A stretch of 47,216 bases of DNA from Clostridiales bacterium (GTDB taxonomy: Bacteria; Bacillota; Clostridia; Christensenellales; Aristaeellaceae), in NCBI GenBank assembly GCA_012729115.1, contig JAAYDR010000043.1, forward strand, positions 1 to 47,216, given 5' to 3'. Below are positions 44,565 to 47,216 of this stretch, one piece after another (within the stretch, counting starts at the first letter, position 1; each line of letters begins with the position of its first letter). A program made the position numbers and the translations under genes. The notes below the pieces were generated by a model. It did not search any database, was not told where the DNA came from, and saw nothing but the letters and a program-made list of their open reading frames with translations.

Positions 44565-45431
44565 ATGATCCAGCTGATTGTCAATCCCGTGGCGGGAAAC
44601 GGAACTGCGAAAACCATCGGAGCTTTGGCCCATGAATACCTTGAGCAGCGGGGCATTGAGCACGAGGTTCGCCATACCGAATACAGCGGCCACGCCACGG
44701 AACTGGCAAAAGACGCAGCGGACAGGGGCCTCCAAACGGTGATCGCTGTTGGCGGAGATGGCACCGTATCCGAAACCGGAGCCGGACTCATGTATTCCAC
44801 TTGCGCGCTCGGCATCCTCGCCGCCGGCACGGGTAATGATTTTCTGAAGGCTCTGGGTCTGCCCAGCAAATGGCAGCCTGCGTTGGAACTTATTCTCTCC
44901 ACCGCCCCCAGACCTGTTGATACCGGTATCATCAACGACCGTTTTTTTCTGAATGTATGCGGTATGGGCTTTGATGTGATGGCCCTGGACCATACACTTA
45001 GCGCCAAAAAGTATATGAAGGGTATGCTTCCCTATCTTTATGGGGTGATTCGCGCTATCAAAAACTTTAAACCGGCCCCGATGCATATCGAGATCGGAGA
45101 TGAAGTGAAGCTGGACGGAAGATATATGGTCTGCTCCGTTGCCAATGGCCGTTTTATTGGGGGAGGAATTCCCATTGCCCCGGTAGCAGATGTGGCAGAC
45201 GGCCTGTTTGATATTATCGTGGTAGATGCCGTGCCCCGCTGGAAGATCCCCTTCTATCTGCCGGGACTGCTCACCGGCAAACTGATCAACTATAAAATCA
45301 CTCATCACTACCGCTCTGGGGGTGTCCTGCTCAACTCCCACGGTATGCGATTGAATTTGGACGGAGAAATCCTCCCCATGGAGCAATGCCAGTTCACCTG
45401 CCAAAAGGATGCCCTACAGGTTCACTGGTGA
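44565..45431 (+). CDS. Diacylglycerol/lipid kinase family protein (YegS/DgkB-like)
   Basis: 288 residues. ATP-binding DAGK catalytic domain: MIQLIVNPVAGNG, VIAVGGDGTVSETGAGL and GTGNDFLKALGL. The C-terminal beta-sandwich includes VANGRFIGGGIPIAPVADVADGLFDI and a final NLDGE strand. Phosphorylates diacylglycerol or a related lipid; exact substrate unknown. AAAGG is 10 bases from the ATG. A phospholipid-recycling role (as DgkB) is possible, but members also make undecaprenol or sphingosine phosphates, which is of interest given the putative sphingoid-base genes 30 kb away. Confidence 0.9.
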   Translation: MIQLIVNPVAGNGTAKTIGALAHEYLEQRGIEHEVRHTEYSGHATELAKDAADRGLQTVIAVGGDGTVSETGAGLMYSTCALGILAAGTGNDFLKALGLPSKWQPALELILSTAPRPVDTGIINDRFFLNVCGMGFDVMALDHTLSAKKYMKGMLPYLYGVIRAIKNFKPAPMHIEIGDEVKLDGRYMVCSVANGRFIGGGIPIAPVADVADGLFDIIVVDAVPRWKIPFYLPGLLTGKLINYKITHHYRSGGVLLNSHGMRLNLDGEILPMEQCQFTCQKDALQVHW

Positions 45432-45510
45432 GCCAACTCGGACCCTTTTCGTCTCTTTTATGCTCCGTTTACCCTAGAATGTGATATACTAGGGGAAGAG
45501 GTGATGGGCG

Positions 45511-46548
45511 TTGCGCTGCAAGCCGATTCTGCGTTGGGTGCTGTGCCTTTGTGCCGTTTTTTGGATGAGCCTTCTCTCCCTAATGGTGGCCCAGGGAACC
45601 CAGGATGAGGAGGATGTTTTCCTGGCTGACGCTGCCTATACGCCCTATATCTATGTGATTTCTCCCAAGAAGGGAGCAAGCTATGACGGCGCGGCCTCTC
45701 TGACAGTCAAAGCAGCCGGGGAGCATGTTCGCTCCATCGAGTTGGAACTGACCGGCGAGGAAGGGACCCAACGTTTCCGCCTGGATGCGGAAGAAGTTGA
45801 ACATACGTTTACCTTTGGGAAACCCCAGACCAAGGGAGCATCACTTATTATCCGCGGGTATGGAATCCCGGACTCCAATGGAAAGCAGCACTTTGCTGAG
45901 CTTCGCCAGGAGATCCCTTCCCCAAAGGAAGAACTGGTGGAGAAGATGATTGCCCTGGCCTATGCCAATTCCAAGGACAGCCGCTATCGGTTCGCACTGG
46001 CGGAAACAGACTGGGACATCGGGGTATGCAAGAACTTTGTGATGAGACTCTTTGACACCTTTGCCAAGGATTATCGTATGCTGGAATACCCGGAGCTTGC
46101 GCTGCATATGCCCGTAAACAACAGCAAGAAGGCCTGCGCTCCCTACGACTACGGCATCGAATGGAAGCCTGAGGGGCCGGAAACCGGCAATCCCTTTGAA
46201 ATAGCAGCGCAATTCAAGTACAATACCGATTTGAGCGAATCGGATAACGCAGCGTTGGCCAGGCAGCTTTTGGTCCATATTCGAAAGGGTGACTTCTTTC
46301 AGATCGTGGGATACTATGGCGGTGGGAACGGACCTCACAGCATGTACATCATCGCAGACTACGATCCTGCCACAGAAATGATTCGCTGGACCGACAGCAA
46401 TATGCGTGGTACCCGTATTGACGGCGTGCGCTGGGGTTACCTGCAATACGACGCGGACGCCCCTGTAGACTGGTGGATTGATGTTTTTAACAGGAAGTGG
46501 CGCGGAGCCACCCTCTATCGCCTGCGGGATGATCTGTATCATTATTAA
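45511..46548 (+). CDS. Secreted papain-fold (NlpC/P60- or CHAP-like) protein
   Basis: 345 residues. A signal peptide (about 1-28, LRWVLCLCAVFWMSLLSLMVAQG) is followed by a beta-sandwich region (45-135, YIYVISPKKGASYDGAASLTVKAAG). The C-terminal half looks like a cysteine peptidase: Cys in DWDIGVCKNFVMRLF (C173), His in GNGPHSMYII (H276), Asp in IRWTDSNM (D295). No exact family is recognised. The start is TTG at 45511, with AGAGGTG 7 bases upstream; the nearby ATG is in another frame. A gene for a small helical protein follows 13 bases later. Confidence 0.75.
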   Translation: MRCKPILRWVLCLCAVFWMSLLSLMVAQGTQDEEDVFLADAAYTPYIYVISPKKGASYDGAASLTVKAAGEHVRSIELELTGEEGTQRFRLDAEEVEHTFTFGKPQTKGASLIIRGYGIPDSNGKQHFAELRQEIPSPKEELVEKMIALAYANSKDSRYRFALAETDWDIGVCKNFVMRLFDTFAKDYRMLEYPELALHMPVNNSKKACAPYDYGIEWKPEGPETGNPFEIAAQFKYNTDLSESDNAALARQLLVHIRKGDFFQIVGYYGGGNGPHSMYIIADYDPATEMIRWTDSNMRGTRIDGVRWGYLQYDADAPVDWWIDVFNRKWRGATLYRLRDDLYHY

Positions 46549-46561
46549 GGAGGATGCGGCA

Positions 46562-47050
46562 ATGGCAAAGTTTATCAACACAGTAAAGCTGGGATGGCTC
46601 AAGGGTGTAGAAGGCATTGGCACATTTGCCTCCAACCTGGCCAGCAATGCAAAATTCAAAGTTGCGGAGATTAATCTGGAAACCCGCAGGCGGGAGGTAA
46701 TCGCTGAGTTTACCCAGAAGGCTTATGATATGTGGCAAAACGGGACCCAGTTGCCTGAACCACTTAATAGCATGCTCCAGGAAGCCTGCGAGCTGGATGA
46801 ACGCTTGAGCCTTCTACGGGCCCAGCGATATGCTGCTGTGGACAGCGAGGGAAAAAAGGAAGTACAATCAACTGGAAATGGGCCGGAAGGTGTGAAGGAG
46901 GAAGGGGAAGCAACTCAACCTGCTGAAAAACTCCAGGAAGAACCGATGAAACCGGTGGAGTATACAGAAGCATCTTCTTTCGCTGATGAAAAGAAGGATC
47001 CTGATGTCGCTGATGAAGGGCACCAGGAGCAAACCAACCCGGAATCGTAA
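46562..47050 (+). CDS. Small acidic helical protein of unknown function
   Basis: 162 residues. The first 90 are helical and amphipathic (FINTVKLGWLKGVEGIGTFASNLASNAKFKVAEINLETRRREVIAEF...); the last 70 are Glu/Pro/Asp-rich and look disordered. No domain or motif is recognised. A strong AAGGAGG precedes the ATG. It is probably co-transcribed with the secreted papain-fold gene. Confidence 0.6.
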   Translation: MAKFINTVKLGWLKGVEGIGTFASNLASNAKFKVAEINLETRRREVIAEFTQKAYDMWQNGTQLPEPLNSMLQEACELDERLSLLRAQRYAAVDSEGKKEVQSTGNGPEGVKEEGEATQPAEKLQEEPMKPVEYTEASSFADEKKDPDVADEGHQEQTNPES

Positions 47051-47105
47051 GGTTGTGCCAAGGGTAAGTGATGGGTTGGTATTATAATGAAATGCGAAGA
47101 GATAC

Positions 47106-47131
47106 AGGCGCGGAGGAATCTGCGCCTTTTT
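47106..47131 (+). terminator. Intrinsic terminator
   Basis: AGGCGC / GCGCCT with an inner GA/TC pair, followed by TTTTT. It lies 55 bases after the last plus-strand gene and is the likely end of that unit. The rest to the window edge shows no gene. Confidence 0.8.
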
Positions 47132-47216
47132 GACTCAATCATTAACCCAATCATTGTCCGGTTAATTCCCAGAGTAACATCCACAGTGGCAAAGGAGTAG
47201 AAGATACATAGAGAAA

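Overview
The window looks like chromosomal DNA of an endospore-forming Clostridia-class Firmicute, moderately GC-rich by eye. The evidence is a CIRCE-controlled groESL operon, the rplU-prp-rpmA cluster with a cleavable L27 N-terminus, a complete gerA-type germinant receptor operon with a SigG-like promoter, and ECF transporter S components. The exact taxon cannot be named from the sequence. I see no phage, insertion sequence, CRISPR array, rRNA or tRNA. Most genes have strong AGGAGG-type ribosome binding sites, and several start with GTG or TTG.

Layout, left to right. 1-1.5 kb: groEL (cut by the window edge) and groES. 1.7-7.6 kb: mutY, a polytopic membrane protein, an MmcQ/YjbR protein, pgi, an acetyltransferase and a DUF554 protein. 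7.7-8.8 kb: rplU-prp-rpmA with an L21-type leader. 8.8-11.7 kb: an OGG1-type glycosylase, then a receiver-like protein and an SPFH/zinc-ribbon protein that form one unit. 11.8-15.9 kb: an SDR reductase translationally coupled to a 1098-residue fusion of acyl-activating enzyme, acyl carrier protein and alpha-oxoamine synthase. 16-21 kb: an ECF S component with a structured leader, a large peptidoglycan-binding protein, a zinc-ribbon membrane protein and a LysM/collagen-like protein. 21-26.7 kb: a minus-strand run of fRMsr, folT, nth, obgE, yhbY, a PD-(D/E)XK nuclease and an SNF2 ATPase. 26.8-31 kb: icd, an amidase-fold protein, and a DUF1538 protein coupled to a tandem PII-like protein. 31-36 kb: the germination operon and a DUF4332-like protein. 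36-44.4 kb: an eight-gene aromatic amino acid operon, aroF-tyrA-aroB-aroA-aroC-pheA-aroEK-aroQ. 44.5-47.2 kb: a lipid-kinase-family protein, a secreted papain-fold-like protein and a small helical protein.

Two items stand out. First, the SDR and the fusion protein together hold the logic of sphingoid-base synthesis: activate a fatty acid, load it on a carrier, condense it with an amino acid, and reduce the ketone. In known bacteria the first three activities are separate proteins. Second, the aromatic operon is preceded by a textbook attenuator. A 37-codon leader ORF has 11 Phe/Tyr/Trp codons, is read from a near-consensus promoter, and is followed by a strong intrinsic terminator just before aroF. 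This suggests Phe/Tyr-responsive transcription attenuation of the whole shikimate pathway. The PD-(D/E)XK-SNF2 pair, the DUF1538-PII pair, and a short two-helix subunit inside the germination operon are further points of interest.
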